The position numbers and the translations under genes are program-made. From assembly GCA_964243295.1 (NCBI GenBank), contig CAXTEJ010000004.1, forward strand, positions 62,001 to 126,000: a stretch of 64,000 bases of DNA. Direction: 5' to 3'. Below, piece after piece: positions 8,577-17,670 of the stretch. This stretch comes from CAXTEJ01 sp964243295. GTDB lineage: Bacteria; Actinomycetota; Actinomycetes; Actinomycetales; Angustibacteraceae. The notes beneath the pieces are model-generated. The model worked only from the letters and a program-made list of their open reading frames with translations. It was not told the DNA's origin and ran no database searches. Position 1 is the first letter of the stretch, and each line of letters begins with the position of its first letter.

Positions 8577-10049
8577 ATGACCGCTGCGACGACCGAGCAG
8601 GCCAAGCCTGTCGAGAGCATGATCCCGGCGCGCATGCACGACATGCCCTGGACCAGGTTCCACTGGATGGTCATCGTCGGCCTGGGCACCGCCTGGATCC
8701 TCGACGGCCTCGAGATCCAGATCGTCGCCGCGGGCGGCTTCGAGAAGACCCTGAGCATGAGCACCGCCCAGGTCGGCCTCGCCGGGACGATCTACCTGCT
8801 CGGCCAGGTCGTCGGCGCACTGTTCTTCGGCCGGCTGACCGACACGCTGGGCCGCAAGAAGATGTTCACCATGACCCTGGTGGTCTACCTGGTCGGGGCA
8901 GCCGCGTCCGGTGCCGCGCCGTCGATGGAGCTGTTCCTGCTCTTCCGCTTCATCTCGGGCATGGGCATCGGCGGCGAGTACTCGGCGGTGAACTCAGCCA
9001 TCGACGAGCTGATCCCCGGCAAGCACCGCGGTCGCGTCGACCTGGCCATCAACGGCACGTACTGGGCCGGTGCGGCCCTCGGCGCCCTGCTCAGCACCTT
9101 CCTGCTCGACACCGACCGCTTCGGGCAGGACGTCGGCTGGCGCGTCGCGTTCTTCGTCGGCCCGATCCTCGGCCTGGGCATCATCTACTTCCGTCGCCAC
9201 ATCCCCGAGAGCCCGCGGTGGATGGTCACCCACGGCCACAACGAGGCGGCCGAGAAGATCGTCCGCGGCATCGAGAAGGAGATCCGCGACTCGGGCCGGG
9301 AGCTTCCGAACCACCCGGAGTCCGACAACCGCTGGATCAAGGCCGGCAAGGGCCTGACCGGCAAGCAGCTCGCCTACGTGTTCTTCAAGCTCTACCCCAC
9401 CCGCACGGTGCTCGGCGCCACCTTGATGATCACGCAGAGCTTCCTCTACAACGCCATCTTCTTCACCTACGCGCTGGTGCTGCAGAACTTCTACGGCCTC
9501 AGCGCCGCCGAGGCCGCCGTCTACTTCTTCCCCTTCGCGATCGGCAACCTGCTCGGCCCCCTGGTGCTCGGCCGGTTCTTCGACACCGTCGGGCGACGCA
9601 AGATGATCGCCGGTTGCTACTCGCTGTCCGGGATCATCCTGGGCATCTCCGCCTTCCTGTTCGTGGGTGACAACCTGACCCCGGTGACGCACACGGCGTT
9701 CTGGTGCGTGGCGTTCTTCTTCGCCTCCGCCGGCGCCTCCGCCGGGTACCTCACCGTGTCGGAGATCTTCCCGCAGGAGGTCCGCGGCCAGGCCATCTCC
9801 TACTTCTTCGCCGTCGCGCAGATCTTCGGTTCGCTGGGCCCGGTGTTCTACGGCTGGTTGATCGGCGAGGGCGAGGAGCGGCAGCCCATGTTCTGGGGAT
9901 ACATGATCGCGACCGTCATCATGCTCATCGGCGCGGCCGTCGCGATCACGTGGGGTGTCGACGCCGAGGGCAAGTCGCTCGAGGAGATCGCTCCGCCCCT
10001 GACCGAGCACGACGAGCAGGGCAAGCTCATCACCCACCTGCCCGTCTGA
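8577..10049 (+). CDS. MFS transporter, sugar/organic-acid porter type
   Basis: 490-aa transporter with 12 predicted helices. It has the loop 2-3 motif GRLTDTLGRKKMFTMT and its second-half counterpart GRFFDTVGRRKMIAG. A conserved Asp stands in helix 1 (WILDGLEIQI), and PESPRWMV precedes the long central cytoplasmic loop (about residues 215-290), which contains NHPESDNRW. It resembles SV2/sugar- and aromatic-acid:proton symporters, so an importer is likelier than an exporter. Start is ATG 8577 with GAGGAGG upstream. The next gene, a universal stress protein, begins 10 bp after its stop, so the two form a transporter-stress protein operon. Confidence 0.88.
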   Translation: MTAATTEQAKPVESMIPARMHDMPWTRFHWMVIVGLGTAWILDGLEIQIVAAGGFEKTLSMSTAQVGLAGTIYLLGQVVGALFFGRLTDTLGRKKMFTMTLVVYLVGAAASGAAPSMELFLLFRFISGMGIGGEYSAVNSAIDELIPGKHRGRVDLAINGTYWAGAALGALLSTFLLDTDRFGQDVGWRVAFFVGPILGLGIIYFRRHIPESPRWMVTHGHNEAAEKIVRGIEKEIRDSGRELPNHPESDNRWIKAGKGLTGKQLAYVFFKLYPTRTVLGATLMITQSFLYNAIFFTYALVLQNFYGLSAAEAAVYFFPFAIGNLLGPLVLGRFFDTVGRRKMIAGCYSLSGIILGISAFLFVGDNLTPVTHTAFWCVAFFFASAGASAGYLTVSEIFPQEVRGQAISYFFAVAQIFGSLGPVFYGWLIGEGEERQPMFWGYMIATVIMLIGAAVAITWGVDAEGKSLEEIAPPLTEHDEQGKLITHLPV

Positions 10050-10059
10050 GGAGGCTCGC

Positions 10060-10601
10060 ATGTCTGATGCAGCGATCGGCAGGCCCTACACGGTGGTCGT
10101 CGGTGTGAGCGCGACCTCCAAGTCACCAGCCGCGCTGTCGTGGGCGGCCACCCAGGCCAAGGCGAACGACGGTCACCTCATCGCCGTGCGCGTGCTCAAG
10201 CGCACCGACTCCCCCACGGCGTCCGGCACCGCGTCGCCCGAGAGCGACGACGGGTCCACGCACCAGATCGAGCTCGCGGCCGACGTCGCCGAGGCCCTCG
10301 GGCCGGAGCACGGGGCCGAGTGCCGCGTGCTGTACGGCGGTCGGCGCCGCAGCCTGCTGGCAACGTGGCAGACATCGCGGACCTGCTGGTCGTCGACGCC
10401 GCGCGGACGCCGTCCTCCGCGTCGCTGCTAGCCCACCGGATCATCAGCGGGGCGCGCTGCCCGGTCGTGGTGCTGCCTCCGGCGATGACCGCCGAGCCAC
10501 CCTGGGGCATCGCGCGGGCGGGCCGGGCCGTAGGGGAGTCGGCGCTGCGGGCCATCGGCACGAGCGGCCGGCCCGGCTACCGCCCACCGGAGCGTCCCTG
10601 A
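10060..10601 (+). pseudogene. Universal stress protein, interrupted by a -1 frameshift
   Basis: The first frame gives MSDAAIGRPYTVVVGVSATSK and an ordinary UspA N-terminal half through LYGGRRRSLLA. It then changes to nonsense (TWQTSRTCWSS) and stops at 10431. The rest of the fold continues in another frame as NVADIADLLVVDAART, then SGARCPVVVLPPA, ending at 10601. Restoring one C near 10360-10361 (CTGCTGGC[C]AACGTG) would rejoin the halves into about 180 aa. The ribosome site is GAGGAGG and the gene is the second of an operon with the MFS importer. It could be a real mutation, a sequencing error, or (less likely, as I see no slippery site) programmed frameshifting. Confidence 0.8.
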
Positions 10602-10644
10602 CGCGACCTCGCCGGGCCGGGCTCGGTCCGGCACCATCCGTGGC

Positions 10645-11433
10645 ATGACAATCACGGGACTCGACCTGGCCGAGCGCGTCGCCGTCGTGACGGGCGCGGG
10701 GAGCCCGAGCGGGATCGGCTTCGCCGTGTGCCGGAGGCTGGGTGAGCTGGGCGCGGCGGTGGTGCTCACCGCGACCACGGACCGGGTCGACGAGCGGGCG
10801 GGCGAGCTGCAGCGAGCGGGCGTCGACGCCATGGGTCTGGTCGCGGACCTCACGCAGCCGGCTGCCGCCGACGACGTCGTCGCCGCGGTCCTGCGTCGGT
10901 GGGGCCGGCTCGACGTCCTGGTGAACAACGCCGGCATGGTCGCCGTGAGCGACGACGACGCGCGCTCCGGCGGCGTGGACGGGCTGCCGTACGACGCCTG
11001 GCAGCACAGCCTGCGCCGCAATCTCGACACGGCCTTCCTGATGACGAGGTCGGCGCTGCCCGTCATGCGGAGCAGGGGCTGGGGCCGGATCGTGATGGTC
11101 TCCAGCGTCACCGGGCCCGTCATGGCGATGCGTGAGGACTCCGCGTACGCGGCGGGGAAGGCGGGGCTCGTCGGTCTGGTCCGGTCCCTGGCCGTCGACC
11201 TCGCGGCGGACGGCATCACGGCCAACGCGGTCGCCCCCGGCTGGATCGCCACCGGGTCGCAGACCGCCGACGAGGCGCGGGAGGGGCTCGTCACGCCGGT
11301 GCGCCGCAGCGGCACACCCGACGACATCGCCTGGCCGGTCGCCTGGCTGTGCACCCCCGGCGCTGCCTACGTGACCGGGCAGACCCTGGTCGTGGACGGC
11401 GGCAACTCGGTGGCCGAGCAACGAGCGCTCTAG
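10645..11433 (+). CDS. SDR-family NAD(P)-dependent oxidoreductase
   Basis: Classical short-chain dehydrogenase of 262 aa. It has the cofactor loop TGAGSPSGIGFA, NNAG in LVNNAGMVAVS, catalytic Ser in MVSSVTGP, and YAAGK (Tyr and Lys) followed by PGWIATG. The C-terminus YVTGQTLVVDGGNSV is typical of FabG-like enzymes. The substrate is unknown. Start ATG is at 10645. It lies 43 bp after the stress-protein remnant and is convergent with the SNF2 helicase gene. Confidence 0.92.
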   Translation: MTITGLDLAERVAVVTGAGSPSGIGFAVCRRLGELGAAVVLTATTDRVDERAGELQRAGVDAMGLVADLTQPAAADDVVAAVLRRWGRLDVLVNNAGMVAVSDDDARSGGVDGLPYDAWQHSLRRNLDTAFLMTRSALPVMRSRGWGRIVMVSSVTGPVMAMREDSAYAAGKAGLVGLVRSLAVDLAADGITANAVAPGWIATGSQTADEAREGLVTPVRRSGTPDDIAWPVAWLCTPGAAYVTGQTLVVDGGNSVAEQRAL

Positions 11434-11541
11434 CGGGTCACCAGCGGCAGCGCACCATCGCGGCCTTCGCGGCGCGGCCGAGCGCGCGGCCTGGGCGTCC
11501 ATCCCTCGGTTGCACGCCGAGGTCACCTGTGGGGCCACCGG

Positions 11542-14500
11542 TCAGTCGAGCAGCCCGCGGATGTCGTCCGGGCTGAGGGCGCCACCGGCGAGCGCACCGT
11601 CGTCCACCACGCTGGCGAACAGCTCGCGCTTGCGGTCCTGCAGCGCCACGACCTTGTCCTCGATCGTGTCGGCCGCGACCAGGCGGTAGACGTTGACCGG
11701 CTGCTGCTGCCCGATCCGGTGCGTGCGGTCGACCGCCTGCGCCTCGACGGCGGGGTTCCACCACGGGTCGAGCAGGAAGACGTAGTCGGCCTCGGTGAGC
11801 GTCAACCCCGTCCCGCCGGCCTTGAGCGAGATGAGGAACACCGGCGCGCTGCCCGAGCGGAAGTGCTCGATCGCCTGCTCACGGCTCCGGGTGCGGCCGT
11901 CGAGGTAGGCGTAGGGCATGCCGCTGGCGTCGAGCCGGTCGCGCACGAGCTTGAGGAACGAGGTGAACTGGCTGAACACGAGCGCCTGGTGCCCCTCGGC
12001 GACGACCGGGCCGAGGTGCTCCAGCAGCGTGTCGATCTTCACGCACGCGACGCTCTCGTCGGCGGGGTCGACCAGGCCGGGGTGCAGGCTCAGCTGCCGC
12101 AGCCGGGTGAGCGACCGGAAGATCGCGATGCGGTTGCGGCTGGGGTCGTCGAGCAGCCCGAGCACCCGCTGCCGCTCGCGCGCGAGCCCCCGGTCGTAGA
12201 GCCGTCGGTGCACCGGCGCCAGCTCGACCCGCACCTGCTGCTCCTGCTTGGGTGGCAGGTCGCTCGCCACCGCCTGCTTGGTGCGCCGCAGCATGACCGG
12301 CCGGATGCGCCGCCGCAGCGTCTCCAGCCGCTCGGGCGCCGAGCCGCTCTCGATCGGCTTGCGGAAGTGCTCGGCGAACGCCTTCGGGCTCGGAAACAAC
12401 CCGGGCGCCGCGATCGACAGCAGCGACCACAGCTCCATGAGGTTGTTCTCCATGGGCGTGCCCGACACCACGAACCGCGCTGAGGCAGGCAGCCGACGCG
12501 CCGCCTGGTAGGTGGCGGACTGGTGGTTCTTCACCGCTTGCGCCTCGTCGAGGACCACGCCGGCCCACTTCACGGAGCGGAGCTCCTCGGCGTCCAGGCG
12601 CATCACCGCGTACGACGTCACGACCACGTCCGCGCCCGCCACCGACTCGGGCACCGGTGCGCCACGACGGCGCGCGGTCTCGGCCAGCACCCGCACCGTG
12701 AGGGACGGCGCGAACCTCGCCGCCTCGGACGCCCACGTCGCGAGCACCGACGTCGGTGCCACGACGAGCCACGGGGCCCTGGCCGACCCGGCGTTGTCGT
12801 CACGCTCCTGCAGGATCATCGCCAGCGCCTGCAGCGTCTTGCCGAGCCCCATGTCGTCGGCCAGCACCCCACCCAGCTCGTGGCGGCGCAGGAACGTCAG
12901 CCACTCGAAACCCTGCTGCTGGTAGGGACGCAGCTGCGCCTGCAGGGCGGCCGGGGCGGCGACCGGCTCGACCGACGCCCCGCCCAGCCCGGCGACCATC
13001 GCGGCCCACCGCTCGCTCTGCTCGCGGACGACGCCGAGCGTCTCCAGCTCGGTCCACAGGTCGACCTGGTAGACCGACAGCCGGAGCGCGCCAGAACCGT
13101 TGTCCTGCAGCGCGCGTGCTTCGTCCAGCAGCAGCCGCAGCTGCTCGAGCTCGGGCCGGTCGAGGCGGAACCACGTGCCGGTGGGCAGGATCAGGTGCTC
13201 CTGCCGCTGCGCGAGGGCCGTCACCAGCTGCCCGAGCGGCACCTTCTCGGTTCCGACCCGGACGTCGACCCCGAGGTCGAACCAGTCGGCGCCGGCGGGC
13301 GACTGCGTGAGGTCCAGGTGCACGACGGGGGCGTCGGGCGCCTCGGCGTATGCGACGGGCTCGCCGCTGACGACGACCTCGACGCCGTCCAGCGCCGCCA
13401 CCTGCGGCACGGTGCGCTCGAGCGCGTCGACGACGGCGAAGCCCTCGAGCACCACGTGCGCGGCCAGCCGCGCGCCGGTCGTGAAGGCGTCCGAGCTGAG
13501 GAGGGCCTGAGGCAGGTCGAGCGCGAGCACCGATGCGAGCAGGGTCGCCTCGGCGGCCGGGTCACGCAGCGCCATCTGCGTCGGGCGCTCGACGGGCAGG
13601 TCGAGCGTCTGCTCACCCACGCGGTAGCGGAACGACCAGGACAGGGCCAGCCGCAGCCCCGGCTGGTGCTCGACGGCCAGCAGCAGCCGTGGCGGCTGCG
13701 GCTCGGCGAGCTCGACGCTGGCATCGGGTGAGACGACCCGGAATCGGCGGGCCAGCGCCGGCGCCGCCACGGTCAGGAACCGGCCGACGTCCGGCTCGGG
13801 GACGTGCAACGTGCCGTGCGCGAGCGCCCGGGCGGCGGCGGTGTCGAGGGCCGGCTCGAGGGCGGCGAGCAGCAGGCCCTTCGCGTCGAGGGGGCCGACC
13901 ACCCCGACCGGCGGCGACCCGATCGTCCAGCAGGCCGCGGCGTCGGCTCCGCGCTCGACCAGCTCGGGCGGCAGCACCAGCGTCGGGGTCAAGGTGATGC
14001 CACCCTCGGCCGCGCGCGCGAGCTCGAACGAGAGCGTGGCCGGCTGCTTCGCCAGCACGACCTCGGCACCGGTCTTCTGGTGGGCCAGCAGCCGGATGCC
14101 GGTGCGCTCGCAGCGGCGCAGCGCGTCGGCCCACTCCTCGCCCAGGTCGTCCAGGTGCAGCCACTCCGAGCCGCCGTAGTAGCCGTACCGGTCGTTCCTG
14201 ATGTTCAGCCGTCGCAGCGCCTCGACCTGCCGAGGGTCGAGGGCCGGGCCGCCGTACCCCGTGTGCTGCACCTGGTTCCACGAGACGCCGGTGCGCACCC
14301 ACCCGGTCTTGCCCGGGACGACGGGCCGGACGGCAGGCACGCCCGGGTCGGCCGGTCCCTCGGGATCGGCGAGCCGTGAGCGCGACAGCCGCGGCCGCAC
14401 GTCGACGAGCAGGCCCAGCGGGACGTACGCCGGTCGGTCGCCCTGCCCCGCGATGACCTCGCCGAGCACCCGCTCCCACGTCGAGGCGGCGACGGGCTGC

Positions 14501-14853
14501 GCGAGACGCAGGTGGGACGGCGCGCGTGCCGCGGAGCCGCCGCGCCCGGACAGCTCTTGCGCCGCCAGCACGGTGGCCGCGACGTGCTTGCAGTCGAAAC
14601 CCACCGGGCAGGTGCACTCGCTGCCGAGCACCTCGCCGTCCGCCGCGATGCCGACGTACGAGCGGTAGACACCCGTGTCGCCGAGGACGGTGGCCGACAG
14701 CGTGTCGGCGCCCTCCGCTGCGAGCGAGCTGACCCGGTGCTGCGCGGCGAGAGCCCGGCCGAGCCGCAGGCTGCGGTCGCCCACGGCGTGGCGCAGCGAC
14801 TCGTCGGTCACCTGGCCCAGGGAGGCGGCGATGGCGTGGAGATCGCTCGGCAC
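11542..14853 (-). CDS. SWIM zinc-finger SNF2/Rad54-family DNA translocase
   Basis: Large (1103 aa) cytoplasmic ATP-dependent DNA translocase or helicase-like protein. The N-terminal SWIM zinc motif is clear: C80, C82, C88 and H90 in ECTCPVGFDCKH. A poorly conserved middle region follows (about residues 120-640). The SNF2 core then has Walker A DDMGLGKTLQAL (K672), the DEAQ box at D769, SGTPMENNLMELWS, and helicase motifs V-VI (SLKAGGTGLTLTEAD; DRTHRIGQQQPVNVYRL). This SWIM plus SNF2 layout is common in actinobacteria, where its role (repair or nucleoprotein remodelling) is not settled. Start ATG is at 14853. It is not part of a recognisable restriction or defence cluster here. Confidence 0.92.
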   Translation of the reverse strand: MPSDLHAIAASLGQVTDESLRHAVGDRSLRLGRALAAQHRVSSLAAEGADTLSATVLGDTGVYRSYVGIAADGEVLGSECTCPVGFDCKHVAATVLAAQELSGRGGSAARAPSHLRLAQPVAASTWERVLGEVIAGQGDRPAYVPLGLLVDVRPRLSRSRLADPEGPADPGVPAVRPVVPGKTGWVRTGVSWNQVQHTGYGGPALDPRQVEALRRLNIRNDRYGYYGGSEWLHLDDLGEEWADALRRCERTGIRLLAHQKTGAEVVLAKQPATLSFELARAAEGGITLTPTLVLPPELVERGADAAACWTIGSPPVGVVGPLDAKGLLLAALEPALDTAAARALAHGTLHVPEPDVGRFLTVAAPALARRFRVVSPDASVELAEPQPPRLLLAVEHQPGLRLALSWSFRYRVGEQTLDLPVERPTQMALRDPAAEATLLASVLALDLPQALLSSDAFTTGARLAAHVVLEGFAVVDALERTVPQVAALDGVEVVVSGEPVAYAEAPDAPVVHLDLTQSPAGADWFDLGVDVRVGTEKVPLGQLVTALAQRQEHLILPTGTWFRLDRPELEQLRLLLDEARALQDNGSGALRLSVYQVDLWTELETLGVVREQSERWAAMVAGLGGASVEPVAAPAALQAQLRPYQQQGFEWLTFLRRHELGGVLADDMGLGKTLQALAMILQERDDNAGSARAPWLVVAPTSVLATWASEAARFAPSLTVRVLAETARRRGAPVPESVAGADVVVTSYAVMRLDAEELRSVKWAGVVLDEAQAVKNHQSATYQAARRLPASARFVVSGTPMENNLMELWSLLSIAAPGLFPSPKAFAEHFRKPIESGSAPERLETLRRRIRPVMLRRTKQAVASDLPPKQEQQVRVELAPVHRRLYDRGLARERQRVLGLLDDPSRNRIAIFRSLTRLRQLSLHPGLVDPADESVACVKIDTLLEHLGPVVAEGHQALVFSQFTSFLKLVRDRLDASGMPYAYLDGRTRSREQAIEHFRSGSAPVFLISLKAGGTGLTLTEADYVFLLDPWWNPAVEAQAVDRTHRIGQQQPVNVYRLVAADTIEDKVVALQDRKRELFASVVDDGALAGGALSPDDIRGLLD

Positions 14854-15060
14854 GGCCCTAGTCCAGCACGGGGGTCCGACACCGCGCGACGGGCACCCTG
14901 CCCGCTGTGGACGGCGGCGGCACGGTCAGCGTCGTCGCGAGCTGATGACTTCGGTGTCGAAGCCGGCCAGGTGCAGCCCGCCGTTGGTCGAGGTGGTCCC
15001 AGAGGATGTCATCGGCGTCCTCGAGCCCGATGCTGTCGACGAGCTCGGGGCCGCTGCCGC
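14854..15060 (-). other. Intergenic region with possible degraded coding tail
   Basis: About 200 bp between the helicase gene and the oxidoreductase remnant. On the minus strand one frame reads GPELVDSIGLEDADDILWDHL and another LHLAGFDTEVISSRRR before a stop. These look like out-of-frame protein pieces, but neither could be assigned to a family. No promoter could be defined with confidence. Confidence 0.3.
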
Positions 15061-15273
15061 TCAGCCCTCGACGCACCGCTGCACGCGGATCGCGTCGAGC
15101 GCCGTGTCGAGCACCCGCATCACCGCCACCGTCCCCTCCAGCGGGACGACGTCGCTGGCGGTCGCCCCCGCCAGCACCAGATCGGCCCCGGGCACGGCGA
15201 CCAGGTCGGGCAGCACCTTCGCCGCGATGGCTCCGGCGCCGACCACTGCCCAATCCAGCCGCCTCCCGGTCAT
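15061..15273 (-). pseudogene. Remnant of a Gfo/Idh/MocA-type oxidoreductase N-terminus
   Basis: A 70-codon ORF whose ATG overlaps the stop of the beta-glucosidase gene (ATGA, 15273-15270). Its start, WAVVGAGAIAAKVLPDLVAVPGADLV, is a good match to the Rossmann loop and first helix of Gfo/Idh/MocA dehydrogenases. After that it changes to unrelated sequence and stops, whereas the family is about 330-400 aa. The coupled start suggests that a full oxidoreductase once ended this sugar operon and that most of it has been deleted. A short functional protein is less likely. Confidence 0.5.
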
Positions 15274-16739
15274 CGCGGCAGCGAGTGCTGCTCGATCACG
15301 CCGGCGTACCAGCGCGCGCTGTCCTTGGGCGTGCGCGCCTGGGTCCGGTAGTCGACGTGCACGATGCCGAACCGCTTGCTGTACCCGTACGACCACTCGA
15401 AGTTGTCGATGAGCGACCACAGGTAGTAGCCCGTGACGCGGCACCCGGCGTCGACGGCGTCCAGCACGGCGCCGAGGTGACGCGACACGTAGGCGACCCG
15501 CTCGGTGTCGTGCACCCGGCCGTCCGGCGTCACGACGTCGTCGAACGCCGCGCCGTTCTCGGTGACGACGAGCTCGACGTCCGGCCGCTCGGCCGCCACG
15601 CGCAGCAGCAGGTCGGTCAGGCCCCGGGGCTCGACCGCCCAGCCCATGGCGGTCAGTGGCCCAGCCTGCTGCGGGAACTCGATGTCATCGCACGCCGGCC
15701 ACGCGCTCGCCGTCGTCCTGCCGTGGCCGTCGGCGCGCTCGCGCTCGCCCTGCCCCGACCACAGCCGCACCAGCGTCGGGCTGTAGTAGTTGACGCCCAG
15801 CACGTCGAGCGGCTGGTGGATCAGCTCGAGGTCGCCGTCCTGCACGAAAGCCCAGCCGCTCACACCCGCGGTGTCGGCGAGGACGTCGGAGGGGTAGCGG
15901 CCGTGCAGCAGCGGGTCGAGGAACACCCGGTTCTGCAGGCCGTCGACGCGGCGCACCGCCTCGGCGTCACCCGCCGACCCGCTGGCCGGGCGCACCCACG
16001 CGAGGTTGAGGGTGACGGCGACCTTGACCCCCGGTGCGACGGCGCGGATGGCCGCGGCGCCCAGGCCGTGCGCCAGGTTGAGGTGGTGGACGGCGGCCAG
16101 CGCGGCGGCCGGCTCGGTGCGGCCGGGTGCGTGGGCACCGCTGGCGTACCCCAGGTAGGCCGAGCACCACGGCTCGTTGAGCGTCGTGATGGTGCCGACC
16201 CGGTCGCCGAGCCGGCCGGCGACGACCGCGGCGTACTCCCCGAACAGCTCGGCGGTGCGGCGCGACGTCCACCCGCCGGCGTCCTCGAGGGCCTGCGGCA
16301 GGTCCCAGTGGTAGAGCGTCGGCATGGGCGCGATGCCTTCGGCCAGCAGGGCGTCGACCAGGTCGGAGTAGAAGGCCAGACCCTGCTCGCTGACCGGCCC
16401 GAGCCCGGAGGCGTCGACCTGAGGCGTGATGCGCGACCACGAGACCGAGAACCGGTACGACGGCACGCCGAGCTCGCGCATCAGCGCGACGTCCTCGCGG
16501 AACCGTGCGTAGTGGTCTGCGGCGACGTCCCCGGTGTCGCCGTCGCGCACCCGTCCGGGGGTGTGGCTGAAGGTGTCCCAGATGGACGGCGTCCGGCCGC
16601 CGGCGGTGGGCGAGCCCTCGATCTGGTATGCCGCAGTGCCGACGCCGAAGACGAAGCCGACGGGGAAGGAACGCCGGACCCGCTGCGGCGCAACGCTTGT
16701 GATCTGCTCGAGCATGCTGCTGGCTGTGGTGGTGCTCAT
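15270..16739 (-). CDS. GH1 beta-glucosidase
   Basis: Retaining beta-glucosidase/6-P-free glycosidase of family GH1, 489 aa, with no signal peptide, so it acts on imported sugars. The opening FGVGTAAYQIEG, the acid/base E189 in TLNEP and the nucleophile E394 in VTENGAAF are all present, as is the substrate-site WSLIDNFEW motif. It is the last intact gene of the uptake operon (binding protein, two permeases, glucosidase), like the cebEFG-bglC arrangement of streptomycetes, and probably hydrolyses cellobiose or related beta-glucosides to glucose. Start ATG is at 16739, 52 bp after the permease stop. GGAG-like sequence is present but distant from the start. Confidence 0.95.
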   Translation of the reverse strand: MSTTTASSMLEQITSVAPQRVRRSFPVGFVFGVGTAAYQIEGSPTAGGRTPSIWDTFSHTPGRVRDGDTGDVAADHYARFREDVALMRELGVPSYRFSVSWSRITPQVDASGLGPVSEQGLAFYSDLVDALLAEGIAPMPTLYHWDLPQALEDAGGWTSRRTAELFGEYAAVVAGRLGDRVGTITTLNEPWCSAYLGYASGAHAPGRTEPAAALAAVHHLNLAHGLGAAAIRAVAPGVKVAVTLNLAWVRPASGSAGDAEAVRRVDGLQNRVFLDPLLHGRYPSDVLADTAGVSGWAFVQDGDLELIHQPLDVLGVNYYSPTLVRLWSGQGERERADGHGRTTASAWPACDDIEFPQQAGPLTAMGWAVEPRGLTDLLLRVAAERPDVELVVTENGAAFDDVVTPDGRVHDTERVAYVSRHLGAVLDAVDAGCRVTGYYLWSLIDNFEWSYGYSKRFGIVHVDYRTQARTPKDSARWYAGVIEQHSLPR

Positions 16740-16791
16740 GGTGTGGAGGGACGCCGGGCGCCCCGCTCCTCTCGGGCTGGGTGATGGGCGG

Positions 16792-17670
16792 TCAGCCCTT
16801 GACGGCGCCGGCGATGATGCCGCTGACGATCTGGCGGCCGAGCAGCAGGAACACGACGATGACGGGCAGCGTGCCGACCAGCGTGCCGGCCATGATGACG
16901 GCGGTGTCGGGCACGTAGCCGCTGCCCAGGTTGTTGAGCGCCACCTGGACGGTGGGGTTGGACGAGTTCAGGGCGATGACCGGCCAGAAGAAGTCGTTCC
17001 ACGAGGCCATGAAGGTGAGCATCCCGAGCACCGCCATGCCCGGCCGGGCGATCGGCAGCACGATGCTCCAGAACTGCCGCAACGACGAGGCACCGTCGAC
17101 GCGGCCGGCGTCGAGCAGCTCGTCCGGCAGCGACTGCATGAGGTACTGGCGCATGAAGAACACGCCAAACGCCGTGACCAGCGACGGCAGGATCACCGAC
17201 TCGAGCCGACCGGTCAGCTGCAGCTCGGACATGATGCGGTAGAGCGGCACCACGCCCAGCGTCGGCGGGATCATCATCGTGCCGAGCGTCAGCGCGAACA
17301 GCAGGTTCTTGCCCTTGAACCGCAGCTTCGCGAACGCGAAACCCGACAGGGTGCAGAAGAGCAGCGTGCCCACCGTGGTCAGACCGGCGACGATGAACGA
17401 GTTGACGATCGACGTGCCGATGTTCTGCTGCTCGACCGCCTTGACGATGTTCGACCACAGGTCGGGACCCGGCAGCAGCGGCGGGGGCTGCTGAGCCATC
17501 TCCGACATCGGCCTGCTGCCCGCCACGATCATGTAGTAGAAGGGCAGCACGAAGGTGAGTCCGGCGACGACCAGCAGCGCGTAGGTCATCCAGCCGGCCT
17601 GGTCAGGCCGACGACCGCGACGCGGCGCGGGCACGACGTGCAGCACGGAGCGGGGGGCGGCGATGCTCAT
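16792..17670 (-). CDS. ABC sugar importer permease, MalG/CebG type
   Basis: Inner-membrane permease of 292 aa with six predicted helices. The EAA-type loop that docks the ATPase is seen as ELLDAGRVDGASSLRQFWSIVLPIARPG. The C-terminus LLLGRQIVSGIIAGAVKG is typical of the CUT1 family. Start ATG at 17670 shares one base with the upstream permease stop (TGATG), so translation is coupled. No ATPase gene is in this operon. Such importers usually borrow a shared MsiK-type ATPase encoded elsewhere. Confidence 0.93.
   Translation of the reverse strand: MSIAAPRSVLHVVPAPRRGRRPDQAGWMTYALLVVAGLTFVLPFYYMIVAGSRPMSEMAQQPPPLLPGPDLWSNIVKAVEQQNIGTSIVNSFIVAGLTTVGTLLFCTLSGFAFAKLRFKGKNLLFALTLGTMMIPPTLGVVPLYRIMSELQLTGRLESVILPSLVTAFGVFFMRQYLMQSLPDELLDAGRVDGASSLRQFWSIVLPIARPGMAVLGMLTFMASWNDFFWPVIALNSSNPTVQVALNNLGSGYVPDTAVIMAGTLVGTLPVIVVFLLLGRQIVSGIIAGAVKG

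Noticed and set aside
11542..14853. DISARM- or BREX-type defence helicase
   Set aside because: SWIM plus SNF2 proteins are common housekeeping-like genes in actinobacteria, and no methyltransferase, PLD or PglZ gene is next to it.
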